Assembly: GCA_963920575.1 (NCBI GenBank)
Contig: OY986972.1
Coordinates: forward strand, 3,613,115-3,677,114
Origin: Narthecium ossifragum
Taxonomy: Eukaryota; Streptophyta; Magnoliopsida; Dioscoreales; Nartheciaceae
Length of the DNA stretch: 64,000 nt
Direction of reading: 5' to 3'
The notes beneath the pieces are model-generated. The model did not search any database. It saw nothing but the letters and a program-made list of their open reading frames with translations, and had not been told where the DNA came from. Positions 9,530 through 21,969 of this stretch are shown one piece after another (the stretch's first letter is position 1; every line of letters begins with the position of its first letter). The position numbers and the translations under genes are program-made.

Positions 9530-10079
9530 TCAGCAGTGCTTGTATTTGTGATCTTGTGGGCCAAAATAGTCTTCATGAACAAAACATTTAGCGGTGCTAG
9601 GAGAAAACCATAAAAGATTTCTTCCCATAATAATACCTGAACATGATCCATCTTTGCATTGAGCTACTCCTTCAACACCACTTCCTCCACTTCTCTGACG
9701 ATATGAATGCAATCCCTTCGTCACTACTCAAACTGGTGAAAGGCAAGTCTTCTACCGTAATCCATGAGAATGAAACCCAAGAGTTAAAGCTTATCCAAAG
9801 GCTCCTTGAAGGGAAGAATGTAAAGATCCTTCTGATAATATGGCTTATGTCTAAGCTAAAGGACTTATTTTAGTCCACTCATCAGGACTTATTTTAATGG
9901 ACTCATGTGAGATTATTTTTGCCTATGGATATAGCTAATTTGATGTTGCTTTAATATCATTGGATGATCATAAGGTGAGTTGCGTGTAATGGTTGCATCG
10001 AATGTAAATACCTGGAATGCTGGAGATATATATGGTGACATGCAACATGGACCCTTACATCTAAAATTGTCGTTAATTC
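9530..10079 (-). pseudogene. RGF/GLV/CLEL-like peptide precursor, type B, exons 2-3 only
   Basis: Two consecutive exons on - with good splice signals. Exon 2 is 10079-10012 (phase 1 in, 0 out, donor GTATTT); exon 3 is 9694-9530 (acceptor 'atatcgtcag'). The 55-codon exon 3 contains CKDGSCS and ends HEDYFGPQDHKYKHC. These align with CEEDGHCS and HEDYLGPRNHKPRHH of the complete type A gene at 46516-47039, and the exon phases agree. In the family the DY tyrosine is sulfated and the C-terminal peptide is secreted and read by receptor kinases. The C-terminus here has lost the usual Pro and Asn/His. No exon 1 with a signal peptide was found up to 10480, so this copy is probably broken or has an unrecognised first exon. 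Confidence 0.5.
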
Positions 10080-10534
10080 CTCGCACAAAAAGCATAGAGA
10101 CATGTTTAGATGCATCTCAGCTTCAGATTAAGGATTTTGCCACAAATTGACTCTCATGGTTTTTCAATGCTCTATTAATCTATGATCAGAATGCTTGGCA
10201 TTGGCCTATTTGTTTGAATATAATGAGAGGGAGCAAGGTTACCTGATTCACAAACTATGATCATATCTACCTATTCCATTCAGTAATACTTTTTGAGGGC
10301 GTGATACCTATCTTTTACCCAAATCCTCCCTAAAAATAGACAAAGACGTCTCTGCTCTCTTTCAGAAATCTACACAGAATATAACAGCATCTGAGCACTC
10401 TTAATTAACTGGGTCCTACTCATCAAGTTGATTGGTCATCAAGTACTCACTTGGAGTCATCAGGTGAATTGCTAAATACTTCTTCAAGCACTCGAATTCT
10501 CTTTGATGTTGTTCTTCGGGACCAAATCGTCCTC

Positions 10535-10815
10535 ACTCTTCATCCTTAATAAGAGTGATGAGAAGACTTGGGTTTTTCCTAGGCAATTGGAAATAAACAT
10601 TTTTAAAAAATTCACTTGGCCAAGGAGCTTTTGCGGTTCTTACTTAGTGACCAGAGGTTTGGCATCTATAATTGATTTTGCTTTGTTCTTATCTAGTTCA
10701 ATGCCACGTTGGTGGACGAGGAAACCAAGGAAGTTTCTTGCTTGAACTCCAAATACGCATTTTAATGGATTTAATTTTAACTTGTATTCTCTCATTCTTT
10801 CAAAAGTAAGTCAGG
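10535..10815 (-). pseudogene. Ty3/gypsy reverse transcriptase fossil fragment
   Basis: On - the sequence reads in one frame through LKLNPLKCVFGVQA, NFLGFLVHQRGIELD and a QVNF block. These match the RT C-terminal part of the retrotransposon at 29234-29440. One internal stop and many changes show it is an old fragment. The same fragment lies downstream of CNL-2 (21090-21338), so it was present before that duplication. Confidence 0.8.
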
Positions 10816-11290
10816 TTCCAGAGTTAATTAGCTCAAACCAAATCCGGATCAGATATGTACCGGTGGAATCAAAATGAACTAACAACTTGCCAAGTACATA
10901 CCCAAACAATTGATGACACTAAAGCATATTAATTCTGCCCAATAATTTAGATCGGTGACTATTGAGATGGTTTTTGGATGCAAAAAAAACTCCAATATGA
11001 TATAATCCACTTGTTACAATGGTTGGTATAAATTTAAGAAGTTTGGGTGTTTTACAAGTCTGATTAATAAAAGATTGGTGACAGCAGCAGATATGTACTT
11101 GTTAACTATTTGCCATACAACGAAGCATGAGCTCTACAGCTTGCATTCATTCACAAAACTCAATATTCATATGTGCATTATTACATAGTGGCCGGCAGGA
11201 AGTCATGTATGTTTCTATCACAAAACTCAATTTGTTCCTGATACGGTAACTTGCACCCCCAGGAGAAACGATGGTATTTCCAACGGATAA
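10800..11290. repeat. Orphan CNL upstream module
   Basis: Matches 15740-16290 upstream of CNL-2: 'gctcaaaccaaatccg.atcagat', 'cttgttaacta', 'tacagcttgcattcat' and 'attacatagtggccggcaggaag'. The match stops near 11290, where CNL-2 continues to its leader. Here the sequence changes to a GC-rich repeat instead. A CNL copy has probably been lost or replaced at this point. Confidence 0.7.
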
Positions 11291-11299
11291 TTGGTGATA

Positions 11300-12500
11300 A
11301 CACCATATTAGAGAAAATTATCGGTAAAAACCCCACTAGTCTCGTTTTTAAGATTAATACTCAATTATGGTGGTATTAATGAACTAAAAGTCTGAAATGC
11401 CCTTATAGTTGGCGTGCGGTGGAGGGTCATGGAGTTGGGATCCAGCGATCAAAGGGTTGATCGGCATTGGGAAAGGAGGAGGAAGCGGCCGGATCCAAGA
11501 GGGAGGAGGAGCTCGGATGGGCTCCCGATGTGGACGGAGGCCGGGAAGGACGAGCGGCGTCGAGGTCTCCTCGGGCGGCGTTGGTTTCCAGTGAAAACTG
11601 GCCCTCGAGGACGGGACGTGGGAGGCAGCGGATGGGGACGATGAATGTGCCCGGCAACAGAGGGTTTGGGTAGAGTTCAGCGGCGTCGATGGAGAAGGTG
11701 TTGGAGGCGGAGTAGGTTGGAAAGCTGTCGGGGGTGAGGAGTAGACGAGCAGGGGAGACGGCGAGCAGTTGGCGGATCTGGTCGGAGGATGGTCGGAGAC
11801 GGGTCGAAAGGACCTCCAATATCCGGATCTAGGGCCGGATGGGGACGAGGAGGCAGGAGGCGGCGGTGTGCAATGGGGGCGGCGCCGGAGCTGATGGAAA
11901 AGACGAGCTGCTCGTCGAGGGTGGCAGTGGATCGTCGGATCGGGCCGGGGTATGGTCGGAGAAAGGTCGTAGGGTGATTGGGACGTCGAATCTGGTGCTG
12001 GATGGTGTTGGAGACGTCGAAAGCGGCGGCGTTGGGTGGAGGCGGCGCTGGATTCGACAGAGGAGAGAAGCTCACCGAGGAAGTAGGGGCGGGAGGACGC
12101 TGGATCGACAGAAGAAGGGCGGGAAGTTGATGGCTAGAGGAGAGAAGCTCGCAGAGGAAGGAAGCCGGGAGGGCTTCGTGGCGGCGTCGGGGAAGGAGGA
12201 ACCTTCGGGTGCTCCCGGAGACGCGACGGGATCGGCGGATGAGCCGTGGGCCGGCCGGAGGAGAGAAGAGATCGCCGGGAAGGGGGTGGTCGTCGGAGGG
12301 GGTGGTCGTCGGAGGGGGTGAGGTTTGTTTTGCTAGAGGAGAGAAGAGAGAGAGGAGAGAAGAGAGGGTTGGAATAAAAAAGGAAAATATAACAAGTGTA
12401 TTATTGTCCTTTTGAGGTGATTTGGGGTTATTCATCTAAAAAAGATGAGTACATGGATTTTGACAAGGGGCATGGGGTCTTGGATAAGGAGGGGGCTAGA
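11300..12500. repeat. G-rich repeat element, copy 1 (possible non-autonomous transposon)
   Basis: The region is purine/G-rich on +, with long frames on both strands that have no recognisable domain. Its right edge, 'ttggggttattcatctaaaaaaga...tggattttgacaaggggcatggggtctt', resembles the right edge of 13310-13780. This suggests two copies of one non-coding repeat family. No terminal inverted repeat could be defined with confidence. Confidence 0.45.
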
Positions 12501-12702
12501 TTTGGGGATTTGGGCTCCCGATGTGGATGGAGGTCGCGAAGCGATGGCAACGGCGACACCTAGGGGTTTATTTCCTCTTTGATCGGGGAAGACGAAATGA
12601 GCTCGTTTTCATTTTGGGTTATTGGGTTATTAATGTTTAAAATTAAAGAAAATCTAGAAAATTAGGGAAAATCCGGGAAATATAACGGAAAATGCATAAA
12701 AG

Positions 12703-12888
12703 TTGAAAATGAATTTAAAAAGATGAAAATGAATTTTAAAAAAATGAAAAAAAGATGAAAATGAATTTAGAAAGATGAAAATGCATTTAGAAAGATGAAA
12801 ATGAATTTAAAAAGATGAAAATGAATTTAAAAAGATGAAAATGAATTTAGAAAGATGAAAATAGAGTTAAAAAGATAATAATGCATTT
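12703..12888. repeat. Tandem repeat, about nine 20-bp units
   Basis: Units of 'gatgaaaatgaatttaaaaa' with single-base variants (tttaga, gcattt) run head to tail inside an A-rich stretch. No coding or RNA gene is indicated. Confidence 0.85.
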
Positions 12889-13299
12889 TTGTCAATTTTC
12901 CAAATTTTATGTACAATTTTGATGCGTAAATTGTATTTTGATCAAAAAATTTCACGGCTCTAGCTCTTGGCTCAAATTTGGGTTCAAATTTGGATTGCCG
13001 GATCTGGGCCTGATCGGAATAAGCGTCCAGATCAAGTCAGAACCAATCTAGTGGAGTATATCGAGTCTGATCGGATTTGTTCTGGCTAGAGTGCTTGGAT
13101 CAACTCAAATCTTAATCGGAAGGCTGAGATCTATTGGATCCGGATCGAGTGGTTGAAGATGGCAGAAGGTTGGTCGGACAGTTGGGAATTGCTGGAGTCC
13201 GATCGTCAGCAAGGAGGGACGTCCGGTCGTCGGTGTCAGTGGGGATGTGGTCCTGATGGCATGAGGATTTGATCCCCTGAGTTAAATCGCCGGTGGCGA

Positions 13300-13780
13300 T
13301 GGATCTAAGGTGGCGGTGCCAGCGGGTCTTGAAGGTAGGAAGGTGGACGTCGTCACCGAATCTGAGACGGAGATGAAGGAGAAGAGATCGAGAGGGTTAG
13401 GGGGTTCCAGATCTAACTATTGTGGAGGACGGCGAGGCCAGTGGCGGCGCCAGGTTGCAGCAGGGGAGCTTGAGGAGGTGGAGGTGAGGACAACGGAGGC
13501 GTTGGCGTCGGAGGGAGGAGCTCGGGGGTGGGGTTCGTGGGTGAGGACGATCGTCGAGGTCCTGGGCAACGCTGGACGAGGTCGGGGGGCGCCGGGGCTC
13601 GTTGACGGTCGCCGGAGAAGAGAGGGGAGAGAGGAGAGAGAAAAGCACGGGAGAAAAAGGGAAAAAAATATGAAAGGGAATTTTCATCTTTTTTGTGTGT
13701 TTTGGGCTTATTAACCAAAAAAAGTGGGTATGGTGTTTTTGACGAATAGCGTGGGGTGTTAGACAAAGAGATGACCAAAT
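13300..13780. repeat. G-rich repeat element, copy 2
   Basis: Same composition and similar right edge as 11300-12500 ('tgtgttttgggcttattaacc', 'gtggggtgttagac'). Overlapping frames on both strands are composition artefacts. From 13798 to 13860 a 35-bp duplication of 'gaggaaagagctctcacaatg' follows. Confidence 0.45.
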
Positions 13781-13860
13781 TTGGAGTTTTAAACTAATAC
13801 AAAGGAAAGAGCTCTCACAATGGTAGCCTATACAGAGGAAAGAGCTCTCACAATGAGAGA

Positions 13861-14544
13861 GAGAATTGCATAGAAGTTGTTCTTGTTTTTGAATTTGTTA
13901 TACTTTTGGTTCCTTGCTTCTCACTTCACACTCCAGGCAAATGGAGTATCAGTGATTAGTGATGTGGGGCATGCAAACAAATGCCTAAAGCTAATAAAAA
14001 TCAGAAAAATTCAACAAATCAACAATTAAAAAATGAGTGAACTAATCAAATAGAAGCACTAGAGGCAAACATCAAGCCTATATGTGTAGACAATATGCCT
14101 CAATGTGAAGAGAATGACTCAGACTGTTGAAAGCTGGGAAGCTTCCTTTGAATAGTCTTCACTCAAGATTTATCGTTGATGGGGCATAGCTAGCCTCAAA
14201 TATTATTCTATAGCCTTTAGATGTTAGGGATAAGAGATACAGATACCAGTTAATGGACAACCAATACTATTTTAAATCAGATAAGAAGTTCTGAAAGATG
14301 TTAACAATTTTTATCCACCATTATTTGGAATTCAACTTCATGAATGAGCTTATTTATTTGATGATCTAATCAAGAATCCACGCTGTTGGGCCTTTGAGTG
14401 CCGATATGATCTAGAAAATCTGATGCAGAAGCTTGAGCCAAGATCAGATATGACAATCTGCTGCCAAAATTAGGTATGAAATTGTTATAGAATTTGATTT
14501 GGGATTAGGATACAAAATTCTAGCACAAAAATCAGACTTGAAGC
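13861..14544. other. Gene-free interval
   Basis: About 680 bp of AT-rich sequence between the G-rich repeat and the duplicated CNL upstream module. No reading frame, repeat or RNA signature was recognised. Confidence 0.6.
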
Positions 14545-16800
14545 CTGATTTTGTCAATCAAAAAGTAAGCTGAAATGCTTTACGAGTAAAGACAATTGTA
14601 GCCCCTAGCATGATGCCTAATGCTCATGCCTAAAAAGATCTTGCACGAGTGAGCGCGATGAACCTCAAATTGGGACCCCTGCCTTCACTCGTCGAACAAG
14701 GTCGATCTCGGTCGAGCTGGCTCTTTGGTTTGGAGCATGCTCGAATTCAAATTTTGATTTGCTCGAGCCAAAATTAATCGCCATAACGTCTCTGACAGAC
14801 TCATATATACTCCAATATTGACCAAGTATTCCCAAAGTTTGAGACATCATACTTGTTAACTGTTTTCCATACATCGAAGCATGAGTTACAGCTTGCATCC
14901 ACGCATTCTCAAAGAACTCAATATGATTAGCGTAAACATCGGTACTACTTGGACTTCATGTGCCAAGAGATCACTTGCTCCGGAGTTGCGGATTAAATAA
15001 CGTGTTCCTATCACAAATGACTCTAAATACATAAGAAATTTTACTAAATAAGTATAACACACCTTCAAACCTTGCTGTTCATTCAGTAGTTGCCCTCTAA
15101 ATATTATACTACATGTTTAGTGATTGTCTACCGAACAATGTAGTATAGTGTTTGGTGGGCAATCACCGAATTATACATCGCAGTGGTTGTTCACCGAACA
15201 TGTAATTTTTAAATCAAGATCTTAAATTCTTATCCGGTGACTTCTTATTTTTTTGGGGTTTTAACAATTCCTTGTCAGTTTCAACGTGCCCATTTTATAA
15301 ATGTGAAATGGTGTTTTCTGCAAGTTTTTAGTTGCATGACATATATTAGTTGTGCCTATATATATATCATTTTGGAAGGAAATATATGATTGATTCCTGT
15401 ACCTATCCATCCACGTTCACATTCGAGTTATCTACCCTCTTGTGATCATGATCATGACCCACCACCAAAGTCTTCATCCTTTGAGTAAGTCAATTGGCTC
15501 ATCTTTTCATTAATCAATCAATCTTCATCTGCAGCAATAATGCTGATGAGAACATGCCAGTGGGGCAGTGGCAGCGAGCGAGTTCTCTACTTTCTCATCT
15601 GGCTTAATTAATTGATTGATTCTACTACTTCGTTAATCTCCGAACGGAGGATGTTTGTAGAACCCCTAGGGCCCTTGTTTGCTTTGGAGGTAGAAAGTTC
15701 CATGTCAAGAGATTTTTGAGTTTATTGTTCCCCGTTTTCGTTTCGGGAGTTACCTCAAACCAAATCCGAATCAGATGCACTAGTGAAATCAAAATGAACT
15801 AACAACTTTCCAAATATGTACTCATATTGTTGGTTATATATACTTTGCGCATTTAAATTGGTCATTATTGAGATAGTTTTTAGGTGAAAAAAAAAACTCT
15901 TAAACAACCCCACTTGTTACAGGGGTTTGGCTAAAGACGTGTTTGGTTGCTTTGAGTAGCAGATGGAGTCAGTTTAATTCAACTCAGTCCAATCAGTTCG
16001 ATTATTTGGTTACTGAAGTGACTGGACTCAAACCAGAGATGGTTCACGTAATTTATAATTTAGTTAGAAGTTTGGATGTACAAGTCTTAATATTAAAAGA
16101 CGGGGACAGCATACTTGTTAACTATTATATTCAGTTAATACAGCTTGCATTCATCGGCAAAACTCAATATTCATATACATTATTACATAGTGGCCGGCAG
16201 GAGGTCAAACGATGAGCATTGGTATCACAAAACTCTATTTGTTCCTGCGACGGTAACATGCACCACCAGGAAAATTGATGGTATTTCCATTAGAATAGAG
16301 CACTAGGAACATGCCACGTAGCCGAGTTCAAGTTATTTAATCTAATCTCTTCTTGTGATGAGATTAGGATCTCAACTCCAAAAAAAAGTCTTCCACCTTC
16401 TCTCTCCTCGATCCATGCATGTTGTAGGTCAACTTGCTCTCTTGAATCAAACTTCATCTTTCCATCCAAAACTCTGACGAGCGAGAGAAGAGGGCAGCAA
16501 TCGAGTTCTGTTCTTTGCTACTCCTCTTTGATCTTGCTTGCTTAATCCTCTTCTTCTTCTCTCTCTGTCTGTCTCTTTAATCTATCTATTGCTTGCTTTT
16601 AATCCTCTTCTTCTTCTCCTCTCTCTCTCTCTAGATCTCTTGAATCAAATATTCTTCCTCTCTCCATCCAAACAACTGACGAACGAGAGAACAGGGCAGC
16701 TTTCGTGCTCTGAGCTTTCCTACTTACTCAGGCCTCTTTGATCTATCGATTGCTTGCTCATCAATCTTAATCTCTTCTCTCTGTTTCCCAAACTACAAAT
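14545..16800. repeat. CNL upstream module, copy 2, with leader of CNL-2
   Basis: 14545-15361 repeats 2455-3188, 15400-15655 repeats 4417-4680, and 16440-16800 repeats the CT-rich leader of CNL-1. The region 16130-16290 matches 11120-11290. It is the most complete upstream module in the window. It runs up to the ATG at 16801 without an in-frame extension. Confidence 0.8.
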
Positions 16801-19800
16801 ATGGCCGTGGAACTAGCCATCGGCTACATCACAAATTTACTAACGGACCGGGCGTTCAGCTACCTCAAGGAGGAGATCGAGCGGCAGCCGGGCTTCTCTT
16901 CCAAACTCAAAGATCTCGAGAAGAGATTGCTATACATCAAGCTCCTTCTCCCGATCGCGGAGCAGAAGATGGCTACCAAAGAAGATCTCGAGAAGCTGCT
17001 AAGGGATCTCGAAGATGCCGTCTATGATGCGGAGGACCTCCTCGACGAGTTTGCACACCCCGATTCACAACGTACATCGGAGGCTGCAAACTGCTTAATC
17101 TCCTGCTTAATCCCTCAGGACGACGGCGACAACGGAAACGACGACTCACAACAGGTGGAGAACAGTTCAACCTCCTTCTTGCCATACTTGCGACAATGTA
17201 CATCGGGGGGTGCAAACTTCTTACGCTCCAGCTTGTTATACTTGTCACAACAATTAAACTCCTACTTTGATGTTGCTGGCCGTGTTATCACCCGCGACGA
17301 GTCCACCACCAAGATCACCGCCATCACCGAGAAACTAGACGACATCAGCAAAGACATTGTGAGTCTTCTTGAGCTTCTCAACTTGGATGCCAAGAACCAT
17401 CAACGTGCCGATGATGGCCCCACGGCCACAATGCGCACAGAGACCACCTTTTTGGCCGTCGAAGAAATGCTCGGCAGAGAGGAGGAGAAGCAGCGTATCA
17501 AGAGTATGCTCTTGAACTCGAGCCATGACGACGAGCGTGAATCCAGCACCAGAAATGTCCTCTCCGTGTTGCCCATAGTTGGCATGGGAGGGTTAGGGAA
17601 GACCACACTAGCTCAATTTGTTTACAGTGAAAAATATGTAGAGGAGGAGTTCGACCTGAAGATTTGGATCTGCGTCTCCGAGCATTTCGACGTATGTGGG
17701 ATCACCAAACAGATCCTTCAGGACGTCCCAGGGGTAACTATTGGGACTGACTGGAGGCTCAATCGGCTCCAAAAAGAGCTCCAGAATGTGGTGATGTCCA
17801 AGAGGCTTTTTCTCATACTTGATGACGTGTGGGATCTAGATGAAAATGAAAGTTTGGAAAGCAAATGGAAATCGTTCCTTGCTCCATGGATCAATTTGGA
17901 GTTGAAAATTAAAGCTACAGCCCAGGATGCAGAAGTCGCTGAGATCAGTTCAGTAGCAAGTAAAGAGATTGAGACTGAAGTTGCCAGCATTAAGAAGAGC
18001 AAGATCATTGTTACAACTCGAGATGGAAAAGTCGGCGGGATCATGGGCACCACCAAAAAACCTCTTCTATTGAGCACTTTATCAGATGATGTCTTCCGGC
18101 AACTCTTCATGAGTTGCGCTTTCAAAGGTGTAGAACCTCGTAATCAGCTAAAAGAGATGGCCGAAAAAATAATTACAAAACTTGGCGGTGTACCTTTAGC
18201 TGCAGCTAAAAGAGCATTGGAGGAGGATCTTAGAGAATGAAATCTGGCGATTGCCTATGAAGAAGGGTGACATCATGCCGGCTCTGAGAGTAAGCTACAT
18301 CTATCTCCCTCTGCACCTTAAACAATGTTTTGCATACTGTGCCATTTTCCCGAAAGACTATAAGTTCGATAGGGATGACTTAATCTTCCACTGGTTGGCC
18401 CATGGTTATATCCATCCGAATGATAGAGCCATGCGAGTTGAGGCCATTGGGGAAGAATATTTTGATGATTTGTCTCGCAGATCTTTCTTCCAACAAACCG
18501 GAAAGGGCAACAAGTATGTGATGCACGACCTTATTCATGACCTAGCACAATCAATTTCTGCATATCGATGTTTCATTCTACAAGAGCAAAACCTCCGGAA
18601 GATCCCAAGAACAGTTCGCCATCTATCGATATGGACTTGGAAGGAAGTTGATCTGGAGCAGTTGGAGAGGTTATGTGAACTGAAAAAGCTACGCACCCTT
18701 GTCTTTTTTGGTAAATATGTGTCCGAGATAATTCCTAAGTTGGAAAGTGTGCGTGTGCTTGATCTTGGGCCTAACTCGGTCTATGGTTCTCCTGGGGCCA
18801 TTGTTGGTTTGAAGCATCTTCGCTACTTGAGCCTCGTAGACACTAGATTTCGGGAGTTGCCTTGTAATCTCCATCGCCTGCAAGTGTTGTACTTACCAAA
18901 TTACTCCTTGGAAAGTTTACCAGAATGCTTCAGTAACTTGATCAATTTGAGGCATCTGATTGGCGACTCGAATGTAATATCTACGATCACCGGAGTCCAA
19001 AAGTTGAAAGATTTGCAGGAACTACAAGCATTCCAATTCTTCAACAAGCCCGGACATGAGCTGAGTGAGTTGAAAAAAATGAACCAGCTTAGAGGATCTC
19101 TCATGATCAAGAATCTGGATAAAGTAGCAGACATGAAGAAAGCAAAGGAGGCTAATCTGCTCGAAAAGGAAAATCTCACAGAACTGGAATTGAGATGGGG
19201 CCCTCAATGGCAACGTGAAGAAGGTACAGATGCTTGGAACGATGAGGATGTGATCAAGGGTCTCCAGCCAAGTCCTTCTCTAGAGAAGCTGATAATTAAC
19301 GAGTACTATGGTCGGAACTCTCCGAGCTGGATTACGATGCAAATGTTGCCCAGTCTAAGTCATGTTGCACTGAATTCTTGCGATAAGTGGAAGGTCCTTC
19401 CGCCTCTTGGGCAGTTTCAGTACCTCAAATGTCTGGAGCTATATCGAATGCCATGTATCAGGATCATTGGAGCTTATGAATTCTATGGGGATGCCAACTT
19501 CCCATCCTTAGAGTCGCTAAGACTTAAATACATGGAAGCTTTGGAGGAGTGGACAGGAGTAGAAGGCCGTCAATTGTTTCCTAGCCTTCGAGAACTCAGT
19601 GTAGAATATTGCCCTAAATTGAGAACCTTCCCTCCGCTCCCTCCAAAACTAGAAGCTCTGCATCTTGAAGATGTTGGATTACTCTCCCTTTCATCATCAT
19701 CGTCAATGCCATCAGGAGACGCGGTTGGAGGGATGCCAGAGAGTAGCAGCAGTGGAAGCAATAACAGCCCGCCGGTGTTTGGACGCTTGGCAGCGCTCAA

Positions 19801-20425
19801 GGTGTTGAAAATCAAGTATTGCCCGCAGCTCACAGCGCTAGAGGGTTTTCAAGGGCTGGTGTCTCTCCAGAGATTGACGATACGAGGGTGTCCGAGACTG
19901 GAGGAACGCTGGATGGAAGAGGATGGGCCACTTTCCGTCGAGGAGCTCAACATAGATGACCAGAGGATATTGTCAGCCAGGTTCCTAGGAAAAAGTCTCG
20001 GTGCCATTCGAGACTTGGAATTGCTTTCAGGCAAAAGTCTAACCCATTTCAGTGAAGACGAAAAGGAGAGCCTGAAGCGCCTCACCGCTCTAAATAAGTT
20101 AACAATTAGAGAGTGCCGTACTCTTCAAGCTCTTCCGGAGGAGCTGCAGAGCCTCACCGCTCTAAAAGAGTTAACAATTTTGCACTGCGCAGAGCTTCAG
20201 GCTCTTCCGGAGGAGCTGCAGAGCCTCTCCTCCCTCCGAGAGCTAATGATCTATAACTGCCCCAAGATCAGGTCACTGCCATCAAAGGGACTACCGCTTG
20301 GGCTCCAGAGATTCTCAATTGGCAATCCCAATGAAGACATGTGGCGCCGTTGCCGCAAGGGAGAAGGTGAGGACTGGCCTAAGATTCAGCATATACCTTA
20401 TTTATCAATCTATGATGACGATTGA
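16801..20425 (+). pseudogene. CNL-2: CC-NB-ARC-LRR gene with frameshifting deletion
   Basis: Very close to CNL-1. The first frame (16801-18240) encodes the coiled coil, a short acidic linker (about six residues where CNL-1 has over 100), 1.5 copies of the 18-residue repeat, the P-loop near residue 261, kinase-2 and RNBS-B, and breaks at the GLPL motif. After 'cctttagctgca' at 18204 about 32 bp present in CNL-1 and CNL-3 are missing. The frame then shifts into a stop at 18238. The second frame (18251-20425) encodes RNBS-D, MHD and all LRRs, including the Ser-rich LRR segment that CNL-1 lacks. Unless expressed as two parts, it is a recent pseudogene. The truncated product would hold CC plus a partial NB-ARC. 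Confidence 0.92.
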
Positions 20426-20429
20426 TGTC

Positions 20430-21060
20430 GTTTGCGGTCGATGAAGCTAATCCTCCTCACCTTTCTTGATGCCGCTCACAAATTATGCCCACAAGCATTG
20501 AGACAGCTCTCTCCTATTTTTCACCCCACTATGTAAATAATCTGATTTCATTCCTATTTAGATTACCATGTCTTCAAATGCTTCATGACTAGATCATTTA
20601 GAGTAAGAAGCAGAATTGGCTGCATCGAATGTAAATACCTGGAATGCTGGAGATATATATGTTTCAGATTAAGGATTTTGCCACAAATTGACTCTCATGG
20701 TTTTTCAATGTTCTATTAAATCTATGATCAGAATGCTTTGCATTGGCCTATTTGTTTGAATATAATGAGAGGGAGCAAGGTTACCTGATTCACAAATCAT
20801 GATCATACCTACCTATTCCATTCAGTAATACTTTTTGAGGGCGTGATACCTATCTTTAACCCAAACCCTCCCTAAAAATAGACAATGACGTCTCTGCTCT
20901 CTTTCAGAAACCTACACACAGAATATAACAGCATCTGAGCACTCTTAATTAACTGGGTCCTACTCATCAAGTTGATTGGCCATCAAGTACTGATTTGGAG
21001 TCATCAGGTGAATTGCTAAATACTTCTTCAAGCACTCGAATTCTCTTTGATGGTGTTCTT
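20430..21060. repeat. Downstream module after CNL-2 (shortened)
   Basis: Matches pieces of 9980-10500: 'gcatcgaatgtaaatacctggaatgctggagatatatat', 'aatgagagggagcaaggttacctgattcaca' and 'gggtcctactcatcaagttgattgg'. The part that carries the type B peptide exon 3 in the CNL-1 unit is missing here. Confidence 0.7.
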
Positions 21061-21089
21061 CCCGGATAAAATCGTCCTCACTCTTCATC

Positions 21090-21338
21090 CTTAATAAGAG
21101 CGAAGACTTAGGTTTTTCCTACGCAATTGGAAATAAACATTCTTAAAAAATTCACTTGGACGAGGAGCTTTTGCGGTTCTTTCTTAGCGACTGGAGGTTT
21201 GGCATCTATAATTGATTTTGGTTTGTTCTTATCTAGTTCAATGCCACGTTGATGGACGAGGAAACCAAGGAAGTTTTCTGCTTGAACTCCAAATACGCAT
21301 TTTAATGGATTTAATGTTAATGGTAGTTCGAAAACCAA
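21090..21338 (-). pseudogene. Ty3/gypsy reverse transcriptase fossil fragment, second copy
   Basis: The - strand frame contains LNPLKCVFGVQAENFLGF and LVHQRGIELDKNK, then a degraded QVNF block. It corresponds to 10535-10815, so both fragments derive from one insertion before the CNL-1/CNL-2 duplication. Confidence 0.8.
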
Positions 21339-21512
21339 CTATCATTCCTCTTCCTTAACTTTTGATTTAGAACTATGCACGGTAATTAGACTTAATCTTG
21401 TTTTCCCTGAGGACCGACTCGGACTCATTGCTATCTACCCATAAACTAGTTAGTTAGTGATTCGGATTATAAATTTGTAATTTTGACGTTCTTGTTAAGA
21501 CCACGACACTTT

Positions 21513-21969
21513 TCAAGGCGTATCACCCAGCCAACCGCCGGCGTAAGAAATCCAGACCCACCCTACCACCCAGGAACTGTCCAAAGAGGGTGTGCTTCCA
21601 TCGCTCCCGACCCCTTGTGACAACCTCCAACGACACCACCTCCTTATCCGAGTACTTCTCTCGGATCTTCTTGAAAACCGATTCTGGCACCGCATCGTAC
21701 GCTGCCGAGTCATCGCTTGCCACCTAAGCCCATGATGGCGATTGAGAACCCACCACTTGAGCCCACGACCCTCCCCCAGAGACGTCCGCTCGGGTTCCTG
21801 GGCCGACGCAAGTCGGCGAGGGGGTGGAGACACTCGAAAAAACCCTAGCTGAGCTCTCCCAGGGACCTCCGCTCTGGTTCCCGGGCCGACTCATCGCATC
21901 CTCAGTCTTTGATCTTGATTGAGAACACTTTTCTAATGACATGAATGCAATCCCTTCGTCAGTACTCAA
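21513..21969 (-). pseudogene. LINE ORF1 N-terminal fragment
   Basis: Two overlapping - strand frames give an SWAQVV motif (21724-21969). A stop and frame change follow, then WKHTLFGQFLGGRVGLDFL (21523-21723). These resemble the start of the nucleic-acid-binding ORF1 protein (DUF4283 type) of plant L1 LINEs; compare SWANVT and WEFALLGKFSSGRF in the complete LINE at 56126-57766. It is a short, frameshifted relic from a different LINE family. Confidence 0.6.

Noticed and set aside
10080..10480. First exon for the type B peptide gene
   Set aside because: A short ATG frame with a phase-1 donor near 10242 exists but encodes no signal peptide.
11677..12435. A 252-codon Pro/Ser-rich frame on -, with overlapping + frames
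   Set aside because: Low-complexity, no domain, stops absent because of GC-rich composition; kept only as a repeat.
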